A stretch of DNA of 12,224 bases from Porticoccaceae bacterium (GCA_030590275.1 JAUUYV010000012.1:1-12224), one strand, 5' to 3'; shown: positions 1-9,243, counted from the stretch's first letter. Numbers and translations are program-made. The notes: generated from the letters alone by a model not told the origin.

Positions 1-214
1 CCGCTAGTGTCTCCAGAACCTCTGCAGCAATCAAGGTCACTTCCCGACCACCGCCGGGCCACTGTGACCAGGTGCCTTCTCCGTTAAAGTAACGATCCCC
101 TCGAAGCCCTCTGCCGGCAACGGCTTCAGCCGAAGCAGTAATGACCGGCAATTGACCTGCCACCGAAGAAATATAAATCGCCTCTACTGTGCCCCGTGCT
201 GTGCTCTTGCCCAT
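1..214 (-). CDS. MOSC-domain protein, partial (C-terminus beyond the left edge)
   Basis: The first 71 codons are visible. MOSC domains are found in molybdenum cofactor sulfurases and in YiiM-like proteins, where they bind or transfer sulfur to molybdenum-bound substrates. Visible family features are the opening strand GTVEAIYIS (residues 8-16), the core AGRGLRGDRYF (about 33-43), then GTWS followed by REVTLI with an acidic residue shortly after. This is the usual N-terminal half of small bacterial MOSC proteins; the conserved cysteine lies outside the window. The start is ATG at 214-212. Two in-frame GTG codons sit directly before it, and an in-frame stop lies at 244-242. A GGAA at 226-223 is spaced best for the ATG. 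The gene is divergent from the large gene at 400 and shares a gap of 185 bases with it. The family call is firm, the substrate unknown. Confidence 0.85.
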   Translation of the reverse strand, partial: MGKSTARGTVEAIYISSVAGQLPVITASAEAVAGRGLRGDRYFNGEGTWSQWPGGGREVTLIAAEVLETLA

Positions 215-399
215 CACCACTATTCCATTTTCCGCAAAAGCTTATGATAAATCGCCCCTGCTCATAAACTTAAGAAACAATGCACCTAAGAAAGATTCGC
301 TTGAGAAGCGCCACACAAACTGAAACACTAAACCATAAGTAATAAAAACACATTCCAGGTTGCTCGCCAACGACAGTAAAGTCGCAAGGAATATCCACT

Positions 400-3300
400 A
401 TGGTTCTGCTCCGCACACTCTCCTTTGCTCTAGTTTACTCACTTATTAGTAGCCTACTTGTCACCAGCCTTAACACCTACTCAAAGGAAAACACAGCGGC
501 AATTCCCAATGTACTTAAGCCCTGGGAGAGCTGGGTTTTAAAGGACCAAAAGGAATACGACTGTACCCACATTGCGCAAACCACCAATAACAAACGCTGC
601 CTGTGGCCCGGGATCCTGGAAATAAGCACCACTGATAAAGGCGCGCAATTCAGGCAAGACTGGCAGGTACTTGCCAGCCAGTGGATCAAGCTCCCAGGTA
701 ACCGAGAGCATTGGCCTCACGATGTAAGTATTAATGGCGACACCGCGACAGTGGTAGATAAAGATGGCCGTCCAACCATCTTGCTCGCACCGGGAAATCA
801 TAGCATTACGGGGCAATTACGCTGGCAACGATCGCCCCAGTACCTTTTCATCGACACCAACACCGGACTGATTACGATAAACCGAAATGGAGAAAAAACT
901 GCGGCAGAAACGGATGCTCAAAGCCGTCTATGGCTACGCTCCAATAAACTTGCGACCGACCCCACTCAATCCAACACACTCAAAATAGAAGTCTTTCGTC
1001 TACTGAGCGACGATATTCCCCTGCGCCTGGACACCGAGCTTCGCCTCACTGTCTCAGGTCAACCTAGAGAAATTGTAGTTGGCCAAATTCTCCCAGATAA
1101 GGCCGAGCCACTCGCCTTCAATTCACCCCTGCCCGCCCGCATCGAAGCCGACGGGCGCCTACGCGTGCAAGCCCGACCCGGCGAATGGCGCATTAAACTG
1201 AAGGCGCGTTACCTGGAGCAAAAGGATACCTTCACCACCAAACAACTCGATCCAGAGTGGCCCGACCAGGAAATCTGGAGTTTTCGCGCCGCACCTAATT
1301 TACGCGGAGTTAAAGTCAGTGGCCCGGCGGCCGTAGACCCAACCCAAATCGATTTACCTCCAGGTTTTGACCGACTACCTACTTACCTTATGACTCCAGA
1401 TACCCAACTTAAGCTGGTGGAAGACTATCGTGGAGATGCTACCCCCGCAGCCAATCAGCTGACTTTAAAGCGCCTGCTTTGGCTCGATTTCGACGGTACT
1501 GGTGCTACGGTTAAAGATCAAATCAACGGCACACTTACCCATGATTGGCGCTTGCGTAGCACACCCGATTTGGCCTTAGGTCGGGTGACCGTAGAGGGTC
1601 AGGCTCAGGTAGTCACCCGCCTGCCAGGGGAACCCGGCTACGGCATTGAAGTCCGTCAGGCTAATGTCTCACTGGAAGCAATCAGCCGCATCGAGCCTTT
1701 ATCTACCCTGGTGGCAAATGGTTGGGAACACAATTTTGATCGCGTCGACCTGAGACTTAACCTGCCGCCTGGCTGGCAGCTTTGGCACGCCAACGGCCCG
1801 GATCGAATTACCTCGTCCTGGCTATCACGATGGGATCTATGGGATTTATTTCTGTGTCTGCTCATTGTCGGCGCGACGCTGCGCATACTTAACTGGCGAT
1901 GGGCCTTAGTCGCTGCCGCCACACTGGCGCTGACCTACCATGAATCCGGCTCTCCTATCGTCGGCTGGGTAATACTGGTTGCCGCTATACCCCTATTAAG
2001 GATCTTACCGGAGGGCAAACCACAACGATGGTTGCGTAGTATCGCCATTGCCGCCTTACTGATTTTAGTCATCGTTGCTCTAGCCTTTGCGGTTCAACAA
2101 ATCCGCCGCGGCCTCTACCCACAGCTGGAACAACGAGGCGCCATCAACACCTACTCAGATCGCTATGAAATTGGTAGTGGGCTCAGTAGCCGTTCATTAG
2201 CAGAAATGGATACTTTCATGGATCAGCCGGCAAGCGTCCTTGCTAAAAAAATGGAAGTACGGAACCAAAAATCGCGTAAACGCTACCGCCCCACCGATAA
2301 TATTCAGACCGGCCCAGGAGAACCTACCTGGCACTGGCAACAAGTCACCCTTTCATGGAGCGGGCCAGTAAGGGCCGATGAAGCCCTGAAACTGTATTTA
2401 TCACCCCCCTGGCTCACTCGAAGTTTGAAGTTCATTCAGGTGGTATTAGTGGGGCTCCTTATTTATGGACTAGGGCGCCCACTTCTTGACACCGGCCGTG
2501 GTGGCCCAACGGGGAGTTCAAGCAATAAACCAAAGGGCACCAACATTGCCAGTGCATTATTGTCTGCATTTTTGCTAGCGCTCATCGGGACAACGACAAG
2601 TTTGTCGCCATCCGTTTTCGCCTCCGACTTCCCACCACCGAAACTACTGGACGAACTCAAAACTGAACTACTCAAGCCCCCCACCTGCGCCCCTCTATGT
2701 GCGAGCTTGCTCTCAGGGCGACTCGATATAGACGAAGACAGCTTTATGCTGCGCCTCCGAGTCGCTGCGGAAACAGCCGCAGCAATACCTCTGCCTCTGG
2801 GCGACAACTGGCATGCTACTACGCTGGTAATAGATGGCGAGCCCTCCCCATTAGCCCGTGGAGAAAACCAGTTTTGGGCACAACTTGAGCCTGGAGCTCA
2901 CGATCTCTTACTGCGAGGAGACATCATCGGCGATAGCATTAATTTTAGTTTCTCGCTGCCATTACATCATGTCACGGTATCCGCCCCCGGCTGGCAGATT
3001 CGAGGTTTATCCGATGGCAAGTTACGCGGTAAAACTCTACAACTGCACAAACTGGAACAAAAAAAGAAGAAGGACACCCTGCTGCAAGATCCCATTAAAC
3101 CCTTTGTGCGAGTTGAACGCGTCCTATCACAGGATATTGACTGGCAACTGAGCACAACCGTCACTCGTATCGCACCCCACGCCGGAACCATCAACCTCAA
3201 AATCCCACTGTTGTCGGGTGAATCCATTATCAGCAGCAACAAAGTAACAGACCAGCGAGAAGTCTTCGTTACCCTGTCTGAAAAGCAAAGTTCTTTTCAA

Positions 3301-4515
3301 TGGCGCTCGGTACTAAAGCCTGCCACCAACTTTCAACTACAAGCCCCTGAAACTAGCCAGTGGATTGAAAAATGGCGAATAGAGGCCTCACCGCGCTGGC
3401 ATGTTTCCGGCAAAGGCAGTCCCACCATTAAAACCCCCGGCTCCTCTAGCCTTCTTTGGCAGCCCTGGCCCAGCGAAACACTCACGCTGACATCGGTACA
3501 ACCAGAACCAGTTCCTGGCCCCACAACTACCGTTGAAAGCGCAATAGTCGAACACTCCCCAGGCGCACGTAGTGCCGCGCTTAGTCTGACCTTAAAAATC
3601 AGGACAAGCCTGGGTGGCGACTACCGACTGGAACTACCCGTAGCCGGCGAATTACGGCGTATCGAAATCGACGGCAAGGAACAAACCCGCCCCAAAGAAG
3701 GCAACGAGGTGGTGGTGCCCTTACGACCCGGCTTACAAACCGTAAAAAACGACTGGGAACTCGCTGGGGGCATCGATCAAGTTGTCGAAACTCCGGCATT
3801 TATGCTGCCGAGCCCAGCCAACAATATCGATATTAAATTGAGCTTGCCCGGCGACCGTTGGCCCCTGTTGCTGCGAGGCCCGGATATTGGTCCCGCGATG
3901 CTCTATTGGGGAGTACTTGTGGTCATTATCGGGGCCGCTATCGCACTTGGCATGGGCACCCAACGCTTCGGCCTGTCAATTCCAGTGCGGACCTGGCAAT
4001 GGCTGTTACTCGCTATCGGCATGAGCACCGTCAACACTGTCGGCAGTATCCCGGTAGTGCTTTGGTTTTTCGCAATGGAATGGCGACGGCGCAAACCTAT
4101 ATCTACCTCCATGCCACTATTTAATCTCACTCAACTGGCACTGATTTTGTTATCGGTGCTTGCACTCGCCAGCCTGTTTGGCACCATCCCACAAAGCCTT
4201 TTATCCTCACCAGATATGCAGATTACTGGTAACGGATCGAGTAACTCCTACTACCAGTGGTACCAGGATCATAGCGCTAAGGCTCTGCCTCAGGGGTGGG
4301 TATACAGTGTTCCTCTGTGGGTTTATCGGTTAGCCATGCTGCTGTGGTCTTTGTGGCTGGTCTTTGCTTTGCTGAACTGGACAAAGTGGGGTTGGCAATG
4401 CCTAAGCACCGGCAAGTTCTGGGATAACAGCCCTCGATCGAAAAAAGCCCAAACTCCGAAGAGACCTTCCGACTATCCAACAGGGGACCATACCGAAACA
4501 GAGAGTAATGATTAG
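400..4515 (+). CDS. Very large envelope membrane protein of unknown function, internally duplicated
   Basis: This 1371-residue protein has no function I can name; it resembles uncharacterised proteins of similar size in other Proteobacteria. The start ATG has AAGGA at 386-390, nine bases upstream. Residues 1-25 look like a signal peptide or anchor. Residues 30-470 are a beta-rich extracytoplasmic region with C55, C67, LPG at 98-100 and LAPGNH at 129-134. Hydrophobic helices follow at about 479-495, 497-510, 517-535 and 545-567. After a loop come helices at about 675-695 and 715-742; the latter reads like a second signal sequence. A second beta-rich region (745-1165) has C763, C767 and LEPGAH at 829-834. 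The last helices are at about 1167-1190, 1198-1225, 1240-1262 and 1308-1327, followed by a polar tail. Both halves share motifs in the same order, which suggests duplication. It appears to be transcribed alone. A role in envelope assembly or transport would be a guess. Confidence 0.9.
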   Translation: MVLLRTLSFALVYSLISSLLVTSLNTYSKENTAAIPNVLKPWESWVLKDQKEYDCTHIAQTTNNKRCLWPGILEISTTDKGAQFRQDWQVLASQWIKLPGNREHWPHDVSINGDTATVVDKDGRPTILLAPGNHSITGQLRWQRSPQYLFIDTNTGLITINRNGEKTAAETDAQSRLWLRSNKLATDPTQSNTLKIEVFRLLSDDIPLRLDTELRLTVSGQPREIVVGQILPDKAEPLAFNSPLPARIEADGRLRVQARPGEWRIKLKARYLEQKDTFTTKQLDPEWPDQEIWSFRAAPNLRGVKVSGPAAVDPTQIDLPPGFDRLPTYLMTPDTQLKLVEDYRGDATPAANQLTLKRLLWLDFDGTGATVKDQINGTLTHDWRLRSTPDLALGRVTVEGQAQVVTRLPGEPGYGIEVRQANVSLEAISRIEPLSTLVANGWEHNFDRVDLRLNLPPGWQLWHANGPDRITSSWLSRWDLWDLFLCLLIVGATLRILNWRWALVAAATLALTYHESGSPIVGWVILVAAIPLLRILPEGKPQRWLRSIAIAALLILVIVALAFAVQQIRRGLYPQLEQRGAINTYSDRYEIGSGLSSRSLAEMDTFMDQPASVLAKKMEVRNQKSRKRYRPTDNIQTGPGEPTWHWQQVTLSWSGPVRADEALKLYLSPPWLTRSLKFIQVVLVGLLIYGLGRPLLDTGRGGPTGSSSNKPKGTNIASALLSAFLLALIGTTTSLSPSVFASDFPPPKLLDELKTELLKPPTCAPLCASLLSGRLDIDEDSFMLRLRVAAETAAAIPLPLGDNWHATTLVIDGEPSPLARGENQFWAQLEPGAHDLLLRGDIIGDSINFSFSLPLHHVTVSAPGWQIRGLSDGKLRGKTLQLHKLEQKKKKDTLLQDPIKPFVRVERVLSQDIDWQLSTTVTRIAPHAGTINLKIPLLSGESIISSNKVTDQREVFVTLSEKQSSFQWRSVLKPATNFQLQAPETSQWIEKWRIEASPRWHVSGKGSPTIKTPGSSSLLWQPWPSETLTLTSVQPEPVPGPTTTVESAIVEHSPGARSAALSLTLKIRTSLGGDYRLELPVAGELRRIEIDGKEQTRPKEGNEVVVPLRPGLQTVKNDWELAGGIDQVVETPAFMLPSPANNIDIKLSLPGDRWPLLLRGPDIGPAMLYWGVLVVIIGAAIALGMGTQRFGLSIPVRTWQWLLLAIGMSTVNTVGSIPVVLWFFAMEWRRRKPISTSMPLFNLTQLALILLSVLALASLFGTIPQSLLSSPDMQITGNGSSNSYYQWYQDHSAKALPQGWVYSVPLWVYRLAMLLWSLWLVFALLNWTKWGWQCLSTGKFWDNSPRSKKAQTPKRPSDYPTGDHTETESND

Positions 4516-4651
4516 TTCCAACAAACTATGGAATCCACAGGAATGGGTCAACTCTACTCCGCACCATAAAACCAGTGCTCTATATTAAGCGCAGCTTTTC
4601 GACCACCATATAAATCACTTATGGAGGATTGTTTTTAACTGAGCTCACCAA

Positions 4652-5116
4652 CTAGTGACTAACGGCTGGATGTTCGAGCAAGAATGTTACCGGTCCATCA
4701 TTAACCAGGGCCACCTGCATATCAGCACCAAAAATTCCCGTCTCCACCCGAGCGTGGCGGGCTCGGGCCTCCTGCACAAAATATTCATATAAGGATATTG
4801 CATCGGCAGGGCTTGCTGCGGTAGAAAAACCCGGCCGTAAACCTTTGGCGGTGTCAGCCACTAAAGTAAACTGGGGAACAATCAATAAACCGCCACCAAT
4901 ATCGCTCAGGCTATTGCTCATACGAACCTTACCATCGACTCCGGTATCGGGAAATATTCGGTAACCAAGCACTTTGTCCAGCGTAGCATCGGCCTGGTTT
5001 TTATTGTCTTTCCGCGCGAAACCGACAAACAGCAGCAATCCTGCTCCAATTTCACCGACCGTCTTTTCGTCAACTCTGACCGATGCAGAGCTAACCCGTT
5101 GTATTAGCGCTCTCAA
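4652..5116 (-). CDS. dtd: D-aminoacyl-tRNA deacylase
   Basis: Dtd hydrolyses D-aminoacyl-tRNAs (and glycyl-tRNA-Ala) in the cytoplasm, a chiral proofreading step in translation. The protein starts RALIQRVSSASV, has GEIGAGLL at 21-28 and GYRIF at 51-55, and carries the Gly-cisPro signature NDGPVTF at 139-145. Length is 154 residues against about 145 in E. coli. I chose TTG at 5116-5114 as start: it aligns with the usual first residue of the family, and GGGG at 5126-5123 lies six bases upstream. A TTG at 5134 would add six residues; no in-frame ATG exists nearby. The family's SQFTL motif reads PQFTL here (P81), while the following threonine is kept. The gene begins about 45 bases after the pip stop, so the two are probably one transcript. 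Confidence 0.93.
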   Translation of the reverse strand: MRALIQRVSSASVRVDEKTVGEIGAGLLLFVGFARKDNKNQADATLDKVLGYRIFPDTGVDGKVRMSNSLSDIGGGLLIVPQFTLVADTAKGLRPGFSTAASPADAISLYEYFVQEARARHARVETGIFGADMQVALVNDGPVTFLLEHPAVSH

Positions 5117-5160
5117 ATCTAACCCCGTCAACAAATGGCTGGAAACCCCTCACCTATGAC

Positions 5161-6123
5161 TCAGAGTTTATCTTCCGACAATTGAGCGGCCATTACGTCG
5201 GCGGCACGAATCAAAGCATCCAGAGTTCCAGTTTCACCAGAAGCATGACCCGCATCGCGAATAATATCGAGTTCAGACCCTGGCGACGCTCTATGCAGAG
5301 CGTAGGCCTGATCCACAGGACAAATAACATCGTAGCGACCATGCACAATGATCAAGGGTAAACCTGCCAATTTCTCAGCATTACGACAAATTTGGTCCTC
5401 TTCGATAAACGCTTTGTTAACCATATAGTGAGCCTCGATACGTGCCATGGCCAGAGCTACATGGGGGCTACTAAACCATGAAACCACCTGGGGGTTGGGA
5501 TCAAGCGTTGCACAACGGGCCTCCCACAGGGACCAGGCCTTTGCTGCACCCATACGAACAAGCTCGTTGTCACCGGCCAGGCGACGGTGGTAAGCACCCA
5601 GCACATCATCGCGCTCACTCTCGGGAAGGGCGCCTATAAAATCTTGCCAGTAGTCGGGAAATAAACGACTCGCGCCCGACTGGTAAAACCACTCTGCATC
5701 TTGCTTCCGAAACAGGAAAACACCTCGAAGAATTAAGCCCGATACACTCTCACTGTGGGCCTCTGCGTAGAGCAAACTCAAGGTAGAGCCCCAGGAACCA
5801 CCAAATAGCAGCCACTTTTTTACCTTTAAGGCAGCGCGTATTACCTCCATATCGGCCACTAAATGCGCCGTAGTATTATTCTCTATACTTGCATGAGGCT
5901 TGGAACGCCCAGCGCCACGCTGATCAAATAATATAATTCGGTATTTTTCCGGGTCAAAAAAACGCCGGTCTTGCTCCCTACAACCAGCGCCAGGACCACC
6001 GTGGACAAACAGCACTGGAACCCCATCGGGAATCCCGCACTCCTCGACATACAGGACATGGCCGTCGCCCACTTCGATCTCGTGCGTTTCATAAGGTCTG
6101 ATTGCCGGGTAAAACTGTCGCAT
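5161..6123 (-). CDS. pip: Proline iminopeptidase (prolyl aminopeptidase), alpha/beta hydrolase
   Basis: The enzyme removes N-terminal proline from peptides in the cytoplasm (peptidase family S33). With ATG at 6123 the protein has 320 residues, normal for the family. HGGPG at 41-45 forms the oxyanion region, GGSWGS at 108-113 holds nucleophile S110, and the triad is completed by D265 (in GRYD) and H293 (in AGH). E201 and E230 fit the two glutamates that bind the substrate amino group in the Serratia enzyme. An in-frame GTG at 6153 would add ten residues, but MRQFYPAI is the typical family start, so the ATG is preferred despite a weak ribosome site (GGCGA close to the start). The residues after the active-site His are ASGE rather than the common SA. 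It is followed closely by dtd. Confidence 0.95.
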   Translation of the reverse strand: MRQFYPAIRPYETHEIEVGDGHVLYVEECGIPDGVPVLFVHGGPGAGCREQDRRFFDPEKYRIILFDQRGAGRSKPHASIENNTTAHLVADMEVIRAALKVKKWLLFGGSWGSTLSLLYAEAHSESVSGLILRGVFLFRKQDAEWFYQSGASRLFPDYWQDFIGALPESERDDVLGAYHRRLAGDNELVRMGAAKAWSLWEARCATLDPNPQVVSWFSSPHVALAMARIEAHYMVNKAFIEEDQICRNAEKLAGLPLIIVHGRYDVICPVDQAYALHRASPGSELDIIRDAGHASGETGTLDALIRAADVMAAQLSEDKL

Positions 6124-6210
6124 AGTTCGCCAAAACCCATTACAGAAAACCACTTACGCTAAGGTAAGCGAGGGAAAAAGGCAACCCAAACCGCCACCTC
6201 ATATCGATAG

Positions 6211-6447
6211 CCCCGTTATGACGAGAGCAAGTTGTTTGAGTTGTTATTATTAGAAAGCGCACACGCGGGGCTGTCCTGGATCACTATTTTGCGCAAGCGA
6301 AAAAACTACCGCAAAGCCTTTTCTGATTTTGGCGCCAACAGAGTTGCGTACTACAACCGTCGAAGTATAAGGCAACTGAGAAATGATGCGGGTATCGTCC
6401 ACAACCGTCAAAAAACAGCAGCCGCCACCAACAATGCCGAGACTATA
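6211..6447 (+). pseudogene. tag: Remnant of 3-methyladenine DNA glycosylase I
   Basis: This open stretch encodes RYDESKLFELLLLE, AGLSWITILRKRKNYRKAF, then DAGIVHNRQK and NNAETI, which aligns with E. coli Tag from about residue 25 to 105. The counterparts of base-binding E38 and W46 are kept (codons 6253 and 6277). A TAG stop at 6208-6210 directly precedes the match, and I found no Tag N-terminus (with zinc ligands C4 and H17) in any frame before it. After NNAETI the frame stays open to 6591 but no longer looks like Tag, and the C-terminal zinc ligands are absent. The open tail overlaps the 3' end of the membrane protein gene on the other strand. A full enzyme of about 190 residues cannot be made. 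No ribosome site or ATG fits, so I read it as a decayed gene, not a functional short protein. Confidence 0.75.
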
Positions 6448-6489
6448 AACACCAGCGCTAGAGAGGATTTGGATGCAGACTGGCAGGAA

Positions 6490-7173
6490 CTATTTATTTC
6501 CCTTTGGACGCGGCCTCCAATCGGGGTCACCCAGACCCGAATGGACCAATACGTAATCGTGGCCCAGGGCAAACAAAGCTGCCCCTGTTAAGGCGAACAT
6601 AAATCTACTTTCGTGGGCTGAGGTGTAAGCTCTATCTGGCCAGGGATAGAAGTCCCCATAAAAGATCACAGCTAGAGCTACTAGCATTACCACGAACAAA
6701 ACACTACCCACGCGAGGGCCCATCAGGTAGAGCATTCCGGGTGTAAAGGCAATACACCAATACAAACCAGTCTGACCCACACCACCATGCAACACCAAAA
6801 AGAAAAACAAGACCAGGATCGGAGCGACGAAATACCATTTAGCGTAGGTTTTGTAACCGGCGACTACTGCAACAATGAGACCCATAAAGGCAACACCAGA
6901 ACAGACAAACAAAACCCCAGTGTAAAGAAAATCATCCCGGAACAAACCGAAAAACCCCATCACAAAACAAAAGACACCAAATAGCGTCATTGCCCAGGTC
7001 ATGACGCTGGACGAGCGCCACACATTTAACTGAGAATCGAAATAAAACTCACTGAGAGGGTCTTCGGTAGTGTGGCTAGTGGTGGAACTTGCGGAGTGAC
7101 GAATGTCTGCGGACTCACTGCTATCCGATAAAGTTGATCTTTTGATCCCCGGTACCATCGCACTAATGTCCAT
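6490..7173 (-). CDS. Orphan polytopic membrane protein, sensor-domain-like
   Basis: I do not recognise this 227-residue protein as a named family. Residues 1-55 are polar and rich in Ser, Thr and acidic residues, probably disordered and cytoplasmic. Six hydrophobic segments follow at about 57-77, 84-106, 113-130, 136-152, 156-172 and 190-206, then a short polar tail (DPDWRPRPKGNK). The order of YWCIAFTP, GPRVGSVLF and a polar loop before the last helix recalls the membrane sensor regions placed ahead of GGDEF or histidine kinase domains. Here there is no output domain: the frame stops at 6490. The start ATG at 7173 has AAGGGAA just upstream; ATG at 7158 is an alternative. It lies between typA and pip on the same strand, with gaps of more than 250 bases on both sides, so it probably has its own promoter. 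Confidence 0.8.
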   Translation of the reverse strand: MDISAMVPGIKRSTLSDSSESADIRHSASSTTSHTTEDPLSEFYFDSQLNVWRSSSVMTWAMTLFGVFCFVMGFFGLFRDDFLYTGVLFVCSGVAFMGLIVAVVAGYKTYAKWYFVAPILVLFFFLVLHGGVGQTGLYWCIAFTPGMLYLMGPRVGSVLFVVMLVALAVIFYGDFYPWPDRAYTSAHESRFMFALTGAALFALGHDYVLVHSGLGDPDWRPRPKGNK

Positions 7174-7343
7174 GATTCCCTTCGCTTGCTAGTAAATAAG
7201 GTAAGAAAGCTAAGCAACAGCCCTACTTAATCAACGTTCCGATGTTGAAACTTCAAGCTAACTGCCATCAGACCAGAACTAACAGATAGGCCAGGCCGAG
7301 CTAATCGGCACATCAATCAAGACTGCCGTTCCATCATATTATG

Positions 7344-7381
7344 TAGTGCTAGCACTATAACTAATTCCTCGGTGAACGCAA
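7344..7381 (-). promoter_or_regulatory. Putative promoter with palindromic operator for the membrane protein gene
   Basis: On the minus strand TTGCGT (7381-7376) and TATAGT (7359-7354) are 16 bases apart and resemble sigma-70 boxes. A perfect 14-base palindrome, TAGTGCTAGCACTA (7344-7357), overlaps the -10 box and the expected start site, a typical place for a repressor to bind. The implied 5' leader before the gene at 7173 is about 170 bases and contains a small hairpin (GCCGA / TCGGC, 7295-7309). This is read from sequence alone. Confidence 0.4.
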
Positions 7382-7431
7382 CAAACAAGATGACGAAAGG
7401 CCTAACAATGATATCGGCCAGAGCCCAAGGC

Positions 7432-9243
7432 CTAGATCCTATGCCGCTTGCGCTCAAGCTCGGTCAGTAACTTCTTACGCAGACGAATATGGTTTGGGGT
7501 CACCTCAACCAATTCATCATCGTCGATAAACTCCAGGGCCTGCTCCAGAGTAAAGCGGATGGGCGGAACCAAGGTTAGCGCTTCATCTGTCCCAGACGCG
7601 CGAACATTAGTCAGCTGCTTGCCTTTAGTCGGATTCACTGCCAGATCATTTCCCCGCGAGTGAATACCCATGATTTGCCCCTCGTAGATATCTTCAGCAT
7701 GACCGAGAAACATGCGCCCACGTTCCTGTAGATTAAAAAGGGAATAACCGAGCGTCTTACCTTTAACCATCGATACCAGCACACCACTTTGGCGAGAACG
7801 CACCTCACCCTGCTTGACTTCACCGTAATGGTCGAACACGCTGGTCATAATGCCGGAGCCAGAGGTCAAGGTCAGAAATGTGCCGCGGAAACCAATCAAA
7901 CCTCGAGATGGCATCATGAATTCCAGTTTGACTCGACCCTTACCATCAAGCTCCATGTTAGTGAGCTCGCCTTTTCTATGGCCCAACTCCTCCATAATGG
8001 CACCCTGGTGCTGATCCTCAACATCAATCACTACCTGCTCGAAAGGTTCCTGGACTACACCGTCAATCTCCCGTTGAATTACTTCCGGGCGCGACACACC
8101 CACTTCGTAGCCCTCCCGACGCATGGTTTCAATCAATACGGACAGATGCAGCTCACCACGACCGGAAACACGGAACTTATCTGGACTACCACCGGACTCA
8201 ACACGTAAAGCCACATTGTGAATCAACTCTTGCTCCAGGCGCTCCTTTATATTTCGCGAGGTCACATACTTCCCGTCGAGTCCAGCAAACGGCGAATCGT
8301 TAACTAAAAACATCATACTAACCGTAGGCTCGTCAATCGATAGCGGCGGCCGAGCCTCAATGCATTCAGGAGCACACAGGGTGTCGGAAATACCCAGCTT
8401 ATCAATCCCGGTGATAGCAACTATTTCACCAGCCTGAGCCAGCTCTGTGTCGATGCGATCAAGCCCAAGATAAGCCTTCACATCCAGAACCTTGCCTTTA
8501 CGTTCGGCGCCTTCATGGTCAACCACCGTCACCAGCTGACCGGGGGCAATTGCTCCACGCGTAATACGACCAACCCCAATCACACCTACATAGCTGTCGT
8601 AATCGAGTGCGGATATCTGCATCTGAAACGGCCCACCGCGATCAGCCACGGGGATGGGCACCTTATCAATAATCATTTCAAACAGCGGCTGCATGTCTGG
8701 CGCCAAATCATCGGCCTCGAGACCGGCAACACCGTTCAGTGCCGAAGTATAAATAACCGGGAAATCAAGCTGTTCGTCCGTCGCTCCAAGGCGGTCAAAA
8801 AGATCAAAGACCTGATCCATCACCCAGTGAGGGCGCGCCCCAGGGCGGTCAACCTTATTAATAACCACAATCGGGTTCAAACCTTGCTCAAAGGCTTTCG
8901 ATGTCACGAAACGCGTTTGCGGCATTGGCCCATCGACGGCATCAACCAGGAGCAAAACCGAATCTACCATCGACAGTACTCGCTCTACCTCACCACCGAA
9001 GTCAGCATGTCCAGGGGTATCGACGATATTGATATGATAACCGTTCCATTCAATAGCGGTATTTTTCGCCAAAATGGTAATACCCCGCTCCCTTTCCTGA
9101 TCATTGGAATCCATAATGCGCTCTGCATTTTGGTTCTTGCGATCCAGGGTTCCCGACTGCTGCAGGAGCTTGTCGACGAGGGTCGTTTTACCATGATCGA
9201 CGTGGGCGATAATGGCGATATTTCGCAGCTGTTCAACAGACAT
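7432..9243 (-). CDS. typA: Ribosome-associated translational GTPase TypA/BipA
   Basis: TypA (BipA) is an EF-G-like GTPase that binds ribosomes and supports 50S assembly and growth at low temperature or under stress. The protein has 603 residues, the family's usual length. GTPase motifs are clear: AHVDHGKT (13-20), RGITI (53-57), DTPGH (75-79), NKVD (129-132) and TSAL near 166-169. They are followed by the beta-barrel domain II, an EF-G-like domain with [20 protein letters not shown], and the C-terminal region with [15 protein letters not shown] and the ending RLRKK. The ATG at 9243 begins [20 protein letters not shown], the normal start, although no clear Shine-Dalgarno sequence precedes it. 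It lies 120 bases downstream of thiI, the order known in Pseudomonas, and has a candidate promoter of its own. Confidence 0.98.
   Translation of the reverse strand: MSVEQLRNIAIIAHVDHGKTTLVDKLLQQSGTLDRKNQNAERIMDSNDQERERGITILAKNTAIEWNGYHINIVDTPGHADFGGEVERVLSMVDSVLLLVDAVDGPMPQTRFVTSKAFEQGLNPIVVINKVDRPGARPHWVMDQVFDLFDRLGATDEQLDFPVIYTSALNGVAGLEADDLAPDMQPLFEMIIDKVPIPVADRGGPFQMQISALDYDSYVGVIGVGRITRGAIAPGQLVTVVDHEGAERKGKVLDVKAYLGLDRIDTELAQAGEIVAITGIDKLGISDTLCAPECIEARPPLSIDEPTVSMMFLVNDSPFAGLDGKYVTSRNIKERLEQELIHNVALRVESGGSPDKFRVSGRGELHLSVLIETMRREGYEVGVSRPEVIQREIDGVVQEPFEQVVIDVEDQHQGAIMEELGHRKGELTNMELDGKGRVKLEFMMPSRGLIGFRGTFLTLTSGSGIMTSVFDHYGEVKQGEVRSRQSGVLVSMVKGKTLGYSLFNLQERGRMFLGHAEDIYEGQIMGIHSRGNDLAVNPTKGKQLTNVRASGTDEALTLVPPIRFTLEQALEFIDDDELVEVTPNHIRLRKKLLTELERKRHRI

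Noticed and set aside
298..310. CGCTT-GAG-AAGCG hairpin in the gap between the MOSC gene and the large gene
   Set aside because: It is short, with no promoter context or T tract on either side, so chance is likely.
4606..4624. CCATA / TATGG inverted repeat between the convergent large gene and dtd
   Set aside because: A 5-bp A/T-rich stem without a proper T tract is too weak to call a terminator, although one is expected here.
7397..7434. Two copies of AAGGCCTA at the end of typA as a possible terminator
   Set aside because: The six-base stem would have a 24-base loop, overlap the stop codon and be followed by only a short T run.
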